From assembly GCA_964473105.1 (NCBI GenBank), contig CAYYNQ010000042.1, positions 1 to 64,000 on the forward strand: a stretch of DNA of 64,000 nt. The letters run 5' to 3'. The stretch is from CAYYNQ01 sp964473105. GTDB taxonomy: Bacteria > Sumerlaeota > Sumerlaeia > MVZB01. The number at the start of each line of letters is the position of its first letter. The stretch's first letter is position 1. Shown one piece after another: positions 1-8,616 of this stretch. The notes below the pieces were generated by a model. The model saw nothing but the letters and a program-made list of their open reading frames with translations. It did not search any database and was not told the DNA's origin. Both the position numbers and the translations under genes were made by a program.

Positions 1-1044
1 GGGCAGTTTGAGCATAGTAAAAAGTACGCCATCTGTTCGGCAACGTACCAGGAACTTTCCCTCCTCGCTCAGGAGATGGATATCCGTCGAACGTTCACGC
101 AGCGCCATCACGAATATGGCCCGCATCATTCTCTGGACAAGGTCCGACTGGAAGTTGGATGCCTTGCGACCACGCGTATTTTCTCCCATGTCTTCGATCT
201 GAGACGAGTATTGCAGAATGTAATCCTCAAGTGTGAATACCGGCGGAATCATTTCCTCGCAATGGGGACACTGGTCGAACTTCAGGCCTTCATAATCCTG
301 CAGGTTATCGATTACCAGCATACAGCTGGGGCACAACTTATGGACGATGTCATCAATACCCCTGGTTTTCCGCTCCAAAAACACAAACCGCATGTAGCCC
401 GCCAAGCCCGTCCAGCGAATTCGAGGAAGGCTGTCGATAGCACGGGGTTGACCCTCCTCAGCCAGCGTATTTATCCTCATGCCTGGAATCCCCCAGTAAG
501 CCAGGTAAAAAAGCGCGGCGCAGACAGGTAACATGATCCCCCAGAACAAATCCAAGGGATAACGGATGACTCCGTAGAACAGATCAAAACTGCTGTAATA
601 ACCGGTACAGGAAATCACGGTCAACCCGAGCATAACCCAACGGTAATAAACAAGAGCAGGTGTCAACCATTCACCGGGTTCCCTTTCATCCCTAATTCTT
701 GCCTGGGCGATCACGTGCGGTATCACAAAAAATAACAGGATTACCAAGACAGGCAGCAATACCATCCCCGGAGTGTCCATGGATATCAGGAGGTTGACAA
801 CGTTGTGCCAATTCGTTGAGACCAGACTCCGGCCAGGACTGATCGGAAAAAGGTAACCGATGACCAGAAACAGAATCAACATGATCAGTGAAAAATACCT
901 GAACCAGCGCATCTTGACCTGTACCGGTATCTCATCAAGGCTGACACCGACCCGAAACGCACGGGCCGCAGCCTGAAAGAAACAGAAAATCCAGAGTACA
1001 AACATCAGGATCACGGCTTCAAGTGCTTCGAAACTCAGGTCCAT
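1..1044 (-). CDS. GspE/PilB-type secretion ATPase with polytopic membrane N-terminus (partial, 3' end outside window)
   Basis: I translated this open frame directly: it starts at an ATG at 1044 preceded by a GGAG ribosome site and runs off the left edge after 348 codons. Residues about 10-185 hold four or five hydrophobic segments. Residues 238-262 carry two CxxC pairs (CPSC and CPHC), a likely zinc ribbon. Residues 313-345 match the N-terminal part of the T2SE/GspE ATPase core (ALRERSTDIHLL, then a RCRTDGVL stretch). The Walker motifs would lie outside the window. GspE/PilB ATPases drive type II secretion or type IV pilus assembly and are normally cytosolic, so a membrane-embedded N-terminus is unusual. 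The family assignment rests on the last 35 residues only. Confidence 0.7.
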   Translation of the reverse strand, partial: MDLSFEALEAVILMFVLWIFCFFQAAARAFRVGVSLDEIPVQVKMRWFRYFSLIMLILFLVIGYLFPISPGRSLVSTNWHNVVNLLISMDTPGMVLLPVLVILLFFVIPHVIAQARIRDEREPGEWLTPALVYYRWVMLGLTVISCTGYYSSFDLFYGVIRYPLDLFWGIMLPVCAALFYLAYWGIPGMRINTLAEEGQPRAIDSLPRIRWTGLAGYMRFVFLERKTRGIDDIVHKLCPSCMLVIDNLQDYEGLKFDQCPHCEEMIPPVFTLEDYILQYSSQIEDMGENTRGRKASNFQSDLVQRMMRAIFVMALRERSTDIHLLSEEGKFLVRCRTDGVLFTMLKLP

Positions 1045-1219
1045 CAGTGCTCCTGTCGCGTTTGCTGATTTGGCGCCGGTTTTTAAAAGCCTACTGTTTA
1101 TTACAGAAGGCTTCATAAGGCCATAGTTGCAGGTTCCTGGCAAGGATTTATCATGATCAATCAACCGGTTAAGTCCTTGATTTCCAAACCCGCAGTCGTG
1201 ATCCGGGGTTTGGTCGACC

Positions 1220-2056
1220 ATGCCCCGCATCCAAGACCTCTTCTCAAGGCTTGACCGGTTCGTACAGAATGCTAATGGTAGACAGTCCGGGATTAACCAG
1301 CCGGGCGGTTATCCCTTGAAAGGATCTGTCGGGAATCATCACATTGTGAGTCACACGGGAACCCTGTCCATTGTCATCCCTGTCTATAACGAGGTAAACA
1401 CAATTCGTGACATCCTCGAACGTGTTTATGCCGTTGAACTGGACGGCATCAGCAAGGAGGTAATCTGTGTGGATGACTGTTCCATTGACGGCACCTCCGA
1501 TACCTTGGAGACCTTGCTTAAGAGATATCCAAACCTGAGGGTATGTCACCACGAGCACAACCAAGGCAAAGGCGCTGCGCTGGCAACGGGGTTCAGGGAG
1601 TGTACGGGTGACTGGGTCATTATACAGGATGCCGACCTTGAGTATGACCCCAAGGAATATAACCGCCTACTGGATCCCATCCTGAGGAACAAGGCTGATG
1701 TGGTCTTCGGGTCGAGGTTTCTGGGTGGTGGGGCACACCGGGTTGTCTACTACTGGCACTACATGGGCAACAGATTCCTGACCATGATGAGTAATATGTT
1801 CACCAACATCAATCTGACCGACATGGAAACCTGTTACAAGCTGTTTCGGCGTGAGATCTTGAAGCAGATTCGGATCGAGGAGCCCCGATTCGGGTTTGAG
1901 CCGGAGATCACGGCAAAAATTTCCCGCATGAAATGCAGGATCTATGAGGTAGGAATATCCTATTACGGGCGAACTTATGAGGAAGGCAAAAAGATCGGCT
2001 GGCGTGACGGCTGCCGGGCGATCTGGTGCATCCTGAAATACAACCTCTTCCGCTGA
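1220..2056 (+). CDS. Family 2 glycosyltransferase, DPM1-like
   Basis: 278 residues. From about residue 48 the protein shows the GT2 Rossmann start (TLSIVIPVYNE), the nucleotide-binding VDDCSIDGT segment, NQGKGAALATGF, and the metal-binding DADLEYD. This is the pattern of dolichyl/polyprenyl-phosphate sugar synthases. There is no C-terminal membrane domain, so a soluble or membrane-associated enzyme that transfers a sugar to a lipid phosphate carrier is inferred. The first 45 residues are not conserved-looking, so the true start may lie further in. It stands alone, convergent with the glyoxylate-cycle gene and divergent from the secretion ATPase. The sugar donor cannot be told from sequence. 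Confidence 0.8.
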   Translation: MPRIQDLFSRLDRFVQNANGRQSGINQPGGYPLKGSVGNHHIVSHTGTLSIVIPVYNEVNTIRDILERVYAVELDGISKEVICVDDCSIDGTSDTLETLLKRYPNLRVCHHEHNQGKGAALATGFRECTGDWVIIQDADLEYDPKEYNRLLDPILRNKADVVFGSRFLGGGAHRVVYYWHYMGNRFLTMMSNMFTNINLTDMETCYKLFRREILKQIRIEEPRFGFEPEITAKISRMKCRIYEVGISYYGRTYEEGKKIGWRDGCRAIWCILKYNLFR

Positions 2057-2196
2057 ATTTCCCGTCCATACACCCAAAACCCATATCGTGGCCACTGATA
2101 CCTCAATCAGGTGGCCCGCGAGGGGCATTTTGACCCGCTTCTTCCCCAACCTTTTTTCGACACCGTATCCGCCAACGACTGCCACCATTGCAGAAA

Positions 2197-5100
2197 TCAG
2201 GACCGTGAGATCAGCTTTTTCAATTCTATCCTGTCCTGGTTCAATAACGACTGAATTTGTGGTTCATTGACCACCGCAACGATGATTTGTCCGATCTCGA
2301 TGTTCACCTCGCTAAAGATACCGACGTCCTTCATCTTCTCGGTCTGCCGTTCATTATCCTCGGTGGGGCTGAGGTAATGGACCGAAACACTTTTGTAACG
2401 GTGGATCAGGAATAGGTGGATGAGAGTCACGAGTCGCTTCTTACGGAATTCCCTATTGAACATGTTCTGGTCGCGAATAGACAGGATCTTGCGGTTTCTG
2501 CGGTCGAGTATCGTCGAGAATATGATATTTGATATCTTTTCGCCGGACTCATCGTTCACGCTCAGTTCAAGTAGATCCGAACCGGCCCGGTGTGGACGCA
2601 AATCAACCCGCAGCACTCCGGGATAATCATTCTGCTCCGACCATGATCTCAGCCATTCCTCAAGGAGTGAGGCAGGAACCTCGGTCTGGACTAGATGTTG
2701 GAACTGGGTTGATCCCTTGCCCATCGCCTTCGTTGTTGCCGTACGACCGGACGAAGCAGTCAAGGCGGCGTCGATCCGGTTTCCACCGACGTGCGACTGA
2801 GGTGTTTTGTAGGGTGAATTTAGAAGCCTCAGCGTTCGCTGCAGCCGGGCGAGTGCAAGCATACCGTCATCACGCAGGGCTGTCGCAAACTCCTCCGACG
2901 CAAGGCCATCTATCTGGTGGCCACCATATGTGATGAAGTTGAAGACAAACCCCAGTCTTCCGAGTTCCACCGGAAACGCCTTCATTTCATCCTCGGTCAT
3001 ACCGGTCGTGTCCCAGTTGAACGACGGCGACAGATTGTAGGCTAGCATCTGGTCGGGATAGACGGCATGCATTGCGGTGGCAAAACGACGGGCATCCTCG
3101 AGATTGGCCGTTTTGGTCTCCATCCATATCAGATCCGCAAAAGGCGCAGCAGCGAGTGACTTCGCGATCGCATAATCAATGCCACCCTGAACCTGATAGT
3201 AACCCTCTGGCGATTTCGCCAGTTCACAGTTCCAAACGGGATTGATCCCCATCGAACGGGCTTTTTCCCGGGCCTCCTCAAAGCAAACATCCCGTGAGAA
3301 TTCCTGCCACTCTGCAATATCCATTTCATAATCGAGGCCTTCCTCAATCTGGAACTTCATGACATCTGCCACGGCCTGACTGTATGTTTTCATGCCCGCA
3401 CGTGCCTGCCAAGCATCCAGAAACTTGTTCATGACCTGTTCAAATACCATCTCAACAGGCTGTTCCTTTTTCTCCTTATGGGCATCGATGGCCTGCAGAA
3501 TGGGAGACATGATCCCCTCCTGCTTCATCCAACAGTAAACAGCATCGTATGCTGCTTCAGAAACCCCGTATAGAAGATGCCCGTTTATTTCCGGGATGCC
3601 TGTATCATAAAATATCTTCAGGACGGCAAGATAGGCAGAACGGTATGTGGGCAGGTCAACACGGGTTGCGCCGAGGATGAACGGCTGATCGCGTTCGTCG
3701 CTACGGCCATCCAGAAGCGTCGCAGCCTCCGCATCTGTGCGCGCCACGATGATTCCTGGAACACCCATGATGTCCAGCTGGAACCGTGCCGCATTGAGGC
3801 GCTTGTTCTGCTCATCTTGCGGCACCAAGACTTTGCCGCCTTGATGACCACATTTTTTAACGCCCGGTTTCTGGTCCTCGATATGGTAACCCGGTACGCC
3901 GACCTCGACAAAGCGGCGGATCAAATTCCTGACATGTGCATCACCGCCATGGCCCGTATCGGCATCTGCGATGATGAAGGGCCGGAAATCATAACTGCGA
4001 GCCTTGGCACGTTCCCCGGGAGACATTTTCCTCATGGCGAACGTCTGATTCTTATCCGCAGCCAGTAGGCCCCGGACAATCGACGCCGCCTCATCGGGCA
4101 CCTGACTCAGGGGATAACTTGCCAAATCGGGACCGGGATCCTCATGTATGGACCCTTTAGCCGAGGTGGCCCAGCCACCCAAATAAATACCCTCGATGCC
4201 CATTCTTTTCATCATGACAGCCTGTCCAGGAGAATAGGGGCCGAATGTCGTGATCGACTTCCGACTGGAGAACAGCTCCCTAAGCCGACGATAAAAATCT
4301 TCCGCAGCCTTTCGGGCCACGGAATAATCTTGCCGGATAGACCCCCTCTGTTCGACGACTTGGCGCGGTGTATGTACGCGGGTAATCTGGCTGAAACGCG
4401 GTGATGCAAACCAGCTCTCGGTTTCGGGGAGTTGTTCTGAAAGAATTTCCTCTTCCCCCGTTCCATTCGACCCCGGGGTTGTGCTGATCGGGAAATCCGG
4501 GTTTTCCGTGATTCTTCTTCCATCTTTCTTCAGGGTTTCCATGTACTGAACTATCCTTCCCCCGGCAATTCCGGGACTCATGTTGTTTAGGTTGAAGTTT
4601 AAAAGATCAATATACCAGGGAATCTTGACCGGGTCGTGCACACAAGTCCTGATAATTTCCCGAGCGATCAGTAGCGTGGTTTTCTTTGAGTCATCATGCA
4701 CATCCCTGTCCGCGGCCGCTAACAGTTTTTCAAATTCCTCGGCCAACAGTCTCCCGAACAATTCGGGCGTAAAAAGCATCCCCGATTTCTGTCCCGTGTC
4801 ATGGTCATCCTCGGTCAGGCAGGCTTCCTTGTGTATCCATTCCCAGAGGATGCTGACACGAATTTCACCGGTGGCCATATCTTCCATCAAATAAAGAATA
4901 TCGTCGTCCCCAAAATCATCCGCGGGCTTGAGTGCGGCTGCCTGATATCCTTGCCCGAAGGCATTCCCATACTGCAATGCAACACTGAGCAGGTTCCTCG
5001 CTCCGCGAATCGTTCGTGGGGCCTCTCCCAGCAGGGTCAGTCCCTTCACGTCCTCCCTTGTATAGGTCAGTTGAGAAAACGACCTGCCGAGTTGGTTGGT

Positions 5101-6354
5101 TTCACCGATCTTTTCCCAAACCGGACGAACAATGTGAACCATTTTCCAGTGTGCCACCCATTTCCCACTTGCGCCCTCGGACTGTTCGCGAACTGCACCG
5201 GCAACCGCCCTTTCCATACTCCGTTTCACCCCCGATTCGGAACCCACGGGAATATTGGGCTCCATCCCGCCCTGCCAAAGTGCGAAACGGCCATCCTGGT
5301 CTGGCATGTTAACTGCACGACGTACACGGTCTTCATAATTACGCATGTAACCGTATGTCATCGTGATGGATTCAATGTTCGGGTTGATGAACCCTGCATC
5401 CCCCGCCATCGCATCAGCAACGCTATTGATGTAATCCCAGCGACCGGTGTTGTAACCAACAAAATGTATGCCCAAGGCAGCACGGATTTCCATAAGCTGG
5501 AATGAGGCCTCAAGCTGTTCGACCAGAACATAGGCCTTGATGGCCCCGTGGGCAAGTCCGAGGTGATCCTCAAGGGCCGAAATCAACTCATTCCAGAACG
5601 CAGCTTCCTCGGCGGTTTGGATCTTGGGCAGGTAAAGAACAATCGAGGCACCTGCATTCTGCAATTGCCTGCGGTTATTGACGACATAAAGCACCATGTC
5701 GACGATCGAGGCCGACATCGCAATACCATTCTCATCCCGTATGTGGCGATCATCCAAATGCAAGCCACGGGCCCTGAAAATAACCGTTGTAAAATCAAGT
5801 TGTTTCCTCCAGTCGGGAATAATTTCACGGTCCAGAAATTCAGCGGACCACCCGTTCATCTGGGATGCAACCTGTTCTGCAACCTCCAGAAAGACCGGAT
5901 CCCTATGAATGGCAAGCTTAAGGTTTCGCTGGTTGTCAAGAGACATGGATTGGACTTGACCGAGGGCATCCTCACCGTCAAACATCCAGCCGTCAGCTCC
6001 AGAAAGCATGGCGTAAGCCACATTTCGAATACTGTTCTTAAGGGAAGCCTTCGGTTTTGCGGCCGGGCCAGTTCCCTGAATCCACTGGCGCTGCAGGTCA
6101 TCCGGGATATCAGAACCTCTGAATCGGCCCTCCCGGGCATCCGCCACACGGATGTTTGTGCGAGGGATAATCGATTCAGGGTCGAGGAAATTCAGGGGCT
6201 GACCGACTCGAATTCGCGTGAGACGCCGTTGCATCCGTCTATCCATCAGTTCCTTCTGTTCAAGGTTGAACCGGGATAAAAACTCAAGAGCTGTCAACAC
6301 CTCGGGCGTGTATATATCCTGGTAAATTGCCCGAAGTTGATTACGTATTTCCAA
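2197..6354 (-). CDS. Malate synthase-isocitrate lyase fusion (bifunctional glyoxylate cycle enzyme)
   Basis: One uninterrupted 1385-residue frame. Residues 1 to about 620 are malate synthase: RARGLHLDDRH (catalytic Arg about 196), a Glu about 279 in VLVEQLEASF, HFVGYNTGRWDY at 297-308, and LMEDMATGEI with the catalytic-base Asp about 492. Residues about 640-1235 are isocitrate lyase: ADADTGHGG, the KKCGH signature at 833-837 (nucleophilic Cys 835), and the terminal VQTEVP segment. Residues about 1245-1385 form an extra domain after the lyase, reminiscent of the tail of long (ICL2-type) lyases. Together the halves split isocitrate to succinate plus glyoxylate and condense glyoxylate with acetyl-CoA to malate. 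The start is TTG after a GAGGGGGA site; no ATG occurs before residue 37. A LysR gene is divergent upstream and is the likely regulator. Confidence 0.93.
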   Translation of the reverse strand: MEIRNQLRAIYQDIYTPEVLTALEFLSRFNLEQKELMDRRMQRRLTRIRVGQPLNFLDPESIIPRTNIRVADAREGRFRGSDIPDDLQRQWIQGTGPAAKPKASLKNSIRNVAYAMLSGADGWMFDGEDALGQVQSMSLDNQRNLKLAIHRDPVFLEVAEQVASQMNGWSAEFLDREIIPDWRKQLDFTTVIFRARGLHLDDRHIRDENGIAMSASIVDMVLYVVNNRRQLQNAGASIVLYLPKIQTAEEAAFWNELISALEDHLGLAHGAIKAYVLVEQLEASFQLMEIRAALGIHFVGYNTGRWDYINSVADAMAGDAGFINPNIESITMTYGYMRNYEDRVRRAVNMPDQDGRFALWQGGMEPNIPVGSESGVKRSMERAVAGAVREQSEGASGKWVAHWKMVHIVRPVWEKIGETNQLGRSFSQLTYTREDVKGLTLLGEAPRTIRGARNLLSVALQYGNAFGQGYQAAALKPADDFGDDDILYLMEDMATGEIRVSILWEWIHKEACLTEDDHDTGQKSGMLFTPELFGRLLAEEFEKLLAAADRDVHDDSKKTTLLIAREIIRTCVHDPVKIPWYIDLLNFNLNNMSPGIAGGRIVQYMETLKKDGRRITENPDFPISTTPGSNGTGEEEILSEQLPETESWFASPRFSQITRVHTPRQVVEQRGSIRQDYSVARKAAEDFYRRLRELFSSRKSITTFGPYSPGQAVMMKRMGIEGIYLGGWATSAKGSIHEDPGPDLASYPLSQVPDEAASIVRGLLAADKNQTFAMRKMSPGERAKARSYDFRPFIIADADTGHGGDAHVRNLIRRFVEVGVPGYHIEDQKPGVKKCGHQGGKVLVPQDEQNKRLNAARFQLDIMGVPGIIVARTDAEAATLLDGRSDERDQPFILGATRVDLPTYRSAYLAVLKIFYDTGIPEINGHLLYGVSEAAYDAVYCWMKQEGIMSPILQAIDAHKEKKEQPVEMVFEQVMNKFLDAWQARAGMKTYSQAVADVMKFQIEEGLDYEMDIAEWQEFSRDVCFEEAREKARSMGINPVWNCELAKSPEGYYQVQGGIDYAIAKSLAAAPFADLIWMETKTANLEDARRFATAMHAVYPDQMLAYNLSPSFNWDTTGMTEDEMKAFPVELGRLGFVFNFITYGGHQIDGLASEEFATALRDDGMLALARLQRTLRLLNSPYKTPQSHVGGNRIDAALTASSGRTATTKAMGKGSTQFQHLVQTEVPASLLEEWLRSWSEQNDYPGVLRVDLRPHRAGSDLLELSVNDESGEKISNIIFSTILDRRNRKILSIRDQNMFNREFRKKRLVTLIHLFLIHRYKSVSVHYLSPTEDNERQTEKMKDVGIFSEVNIEIGQIIVAVVNEPQIQSLLNQDRIELKKLISRS

Positions 6355-6597
6355 TGTTCCGAAATCCCCCTCTTGCCGCCCCGCGGCAGTATCTCCCGTG
6401 CGCAGTTCCTATATCCTAAAAGACACCGGGTTCCGTATCGACCGGAAACTTTAAACGCCCGGAGTATGGCGACCTGATATGTAAAAGGTCACCCAAATCC
6501 AAAGTGAACCCAAGGACACGGCCTTAATTTCACAACATTTCTGAAGTTTGGACCGGACAGTCTATGCCCGACTCTTATTATTTAGCAAATTAATTAT

Positions 6598-6616
6598 ATC
6601 AATTTATAGTATTGAT
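6598..6616. promoter_or_regulatory. Dyad in the intergenic region between glyoxylate gene and LysR gene
   Basis: ATCAAT, seven bases, ATTGAT: a perfect 6-bp inverted repeat in an AT-rich stretch 11 bases before the LysR ATG. LysR-type regulators bind AT-rich dyads in such divergent promoter regions and often repress themselves. The position fits an autoregulatory operator, which is inference. The 273-bp spacer must also hold the promoter of the MS-ICL gene. Confidence 0.4.
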
Positions 6617-6627
6617 TGTGTTAATAT

Positions 6628-7560
6628 ATGGCCTCCACGATGAATCGACCGGATCCACGATACAAACAGAATCGAATGCAACAGCTGCGGGGGTTCTATT
6701 ATACTGCCCGGACTGGCAGTGTCTCGGCTGCCGCAAAGAAAATGTACCTGACACAACCCACGGTTTCGCTCCAGATCCAAGCCCTGGAACGGGAGCTGGG
6801 GGTGCAACTCTTTGAAAGGCATGGACCACGAATCGAGTTGACACCAAATGGCAAGTTACTGCTTGATTTAGCCTCTCCGCTGGTGACGGGTGTGGACGAA
6901 CTGCATCAGGAATTCGAGGCGCGTCGTGATTCGGTCGATTGGGGGCGGGTGATCATTGCGGCAGGCGGATCGACCATCCAATATGTATTGCCCCATTATG
7001 TTAAGACGTTTGTTCAGGCTCACCCCCAAGTTGAGTTGAAACTGGACAACGTAACTGGCCAGGAGGGCCTGGCGAAACTGCGTGCCGGCGAGGTTGATTT
7101 CGCGGTGGGACCGCTACTGGACATCCCACGGGATCTGCAGTTTTTCCCGATCGTCTCATACGACCCAGTTCTGATCACTCCGGTTGATCACCTGCTGGCT
7201 AAAAAAAAATGTTTGTCCCTGCAGGATATTTGCCGTTTCCCCTTGATCCTGCCACCACGACATTTGAGCACCTGGCGCATGGTCGAGCTGGTATTTTCCG
7301 AGCAGCTGCTGGATTACGAGGTCGCACTAGAGGTGGGTGGCTGGGAAGTAATCAAGAAGTATGTCGAATTGAAAATGGGGATTTCGATCGTGATGAGCAT
7401 TTGCATTACCGGAAATGAAAGCTTGGCGGTGCGTCCCGTTGCCCAATTTTTTCCGAAACGGACATATGGGATCGTGCTGAAGAAGGGGAAAATCTTGAAT
7501 TCCGCTGCCTTGAACTTCATTCGAATAATGGACCCGGGGTTAGAGATCGCAAGTGTCTGA
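6628..7560 (+). CDS. LysR-family transcriptional regulator, CysB-like
   Basis: 310 residues. The winged helix-turn-helix is at about residues 18-75 (FYYTARTGSVSAAAKKMYLT, QIQALERELGVQLFER), followed by the linker helix and a two-lobed effector domain. The effector domain begins with the CysB/Cbl-like pattern of a QYVLP start and FVQAHPQVEL. No clear ribosome site precedes the ATG at 6628. LysR proteins usually start a few residues before the helix-turn-helix, so the ATG at 6676 is a possible alternative. Its divergent position suggests it controls the malate synthase-isocitrate lyase gene, perhaps in response to carbon source. The inducer is unknown. Confidence 0.88.
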   Translation: MASTMNRPDPRYKQNRMQQLRGFYYTARTGSVSAAAKKMYLTQPTVSLQIQALERELGVQLFERHGPRIELTPNGKLLLDLASPLVTGVDELHQEFEARRDSVDWGRVIIAAGGSTIQYVLPHYVKTFVQAHPQVELKLDNVTGQEGLAKLRAGEVDFAVGPLLDIPRDLQFFPIVSYDPVLITPVDHLLAKKKCLSLQDICRFPLILPPRHLSTWRMVELVFSEQLLDYEVALEVGGWEVIKKYVELKMGISIVMSICITGNESLAVRPVAQFFPKRTYGIVLKKGKILNSAALNFIRIMDPGLEIASV

Positions 7561-7982
7561 ACCGTCGTCGCAGGTAATTCATGAATGGAAAATTCACGCC
7601 GGTAAGACAAAATATTCACGCACTTTTATCCCGATTCTACAGGACTCTCCCTTCTGGCAATCAGCCAGATATCGCGATCAGTAAAGCGATGATCGAGAAC
7701 GGCCGCGGAATTCCTGAGGAATTAATTCACCATGTCGCTCTCGTCGGGTCCGGTTATACCCTCATACGGCCAGCCCGGGATGACTTTGCAAGATTCATTT
7801 TACTAATCATAGACTTCCGTTCAGGGTGATGATCACACCAAGCGAAATCACATGCTGAATGAGGATAAAGATGTCTTCTCGCCTGTCATATGCTGGTTAT
7901 GGTAGGGTGTGGACCCGTCTGCGTTCATGACAACCACAGCCAAATGTCGTGACTCATCCTGTCATCATGGAGACTGAAACAA
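7561..7982. other. Intergenic spacer, no gene recognised
   Basis: 422 bases between the LysR gene and the phosphatase. An 82-codon open frame at 7581-7829 has no recognisable motif or ribosome site. A perfect short dyad (AATTCC-TGA-GGAATT) lies at 7709-7723. The promoter of the downstream phosphatase/DUF2232/rplI run presumably lies here, with GGAG just before the ATG at 7983. Confidence 0.5.
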
Positions 7983-8612
7983 ATGGAGTTGCAGCCCGGC
8001 CAATTTGCAAGCCGTAGGCCTACACAGCTTTACCTGATCCGTCATGCCGAGATCGAGGCCAAATATCAGGGTTCCAACTATGGACAGCTTGACGTGGCCC
8101 TGAGCGACAAAGGCAAAAAAATGTCTGCCGCCCTAGCCGGCAGGTTGTCAAATATTCCTTTTGATGTGATCTATTCCAGCGACCTCAAACGTGCCAGTTA
8201 TCTTGCCAACCTCCTGGCCGAAGCGGGAAATCTGCCGGTACGCTGCCTAAAAGTACTCAGGGAAAGATGTTTCGGTGAACTGGAAGGGATGCAGCCAGAA
8301 AAGTTTGAGGGGGAACAACTCGAACACTGGAAGAAATGGGGTGAAGACAGGGTTTACTACCGGGTTCCGGGCAGTGAAACATGGGAAGACCTGCAAAAAC
8401 GTATTATTCCCTCAGTAGAGGAACTCGTCGAGTCATTTCGCGGACGACGTATCGCCCTTATCTGCCATGGTGGACCAATCCGGGCAACGCTTGCTTGGGC
8501 TCTAGGTATGCCACTGGCAAATGTCTACCAGATCCACCAAGCATACTGTGCCGTCAACGTAATCGAATTTAACACGGATATGGCCCCGAGGGTAACACTG
8601 GTCAACGGCTGA
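7983..8612 (+). CDS. Histidine phosphatase superfamily protein (phosphoglycerate mutase-like)
   Basis: 209 residues. The phosphoacceptor motif is YLIRHAE (RHAE rather than the common RHGE), then IYSSDLKRAS, the acidic RERCFGELEGM, and the second catalytic histidine in ICHGGPIRA. This order matches CobC/GpmB-type phosphatases, which dephosphorylate small metabolites through a phosphohistidine. The exact substrate cannot be assigned, and no cobalamin genes are nearby. The ORF is followed after four bases by the DUF2232 gene and then rplI, so it probably shares their transcript. Confidence 0.85.
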   Translation: MELQPGQFASRRPTQLYLIRHAEIEAKYQGSNYGQLDVALSDKGKKMSAALAGRLSNIPFDVIYSSDLKRASYLANLLAEAGNLPVRCLKVLRERCFGELEGMQPEKFEGEQLEHWKKWGEDRVYYRVPGSETWEDLQKRIIPSVEELVESFRGRRIALICHGGPIRATLAWALGMPLANVYQIHQAYCAVNVIEFNTDMAPRVTLVNG

Positions 8613-8616
8613 AATC

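Noticed and set aside
4801..5505. 234-codon plus-strand frame inside the MS-ICL gene
   Set aside because: Antisense to a strongly conserved coding region; its translation shows no family features.
7709..7723. AATTCC-TGA-GGAATT dyad as a terminator for the LysR gene
   Set aside because: The stem is AT-rich, about 150 bases past the stop, and has no T-run.
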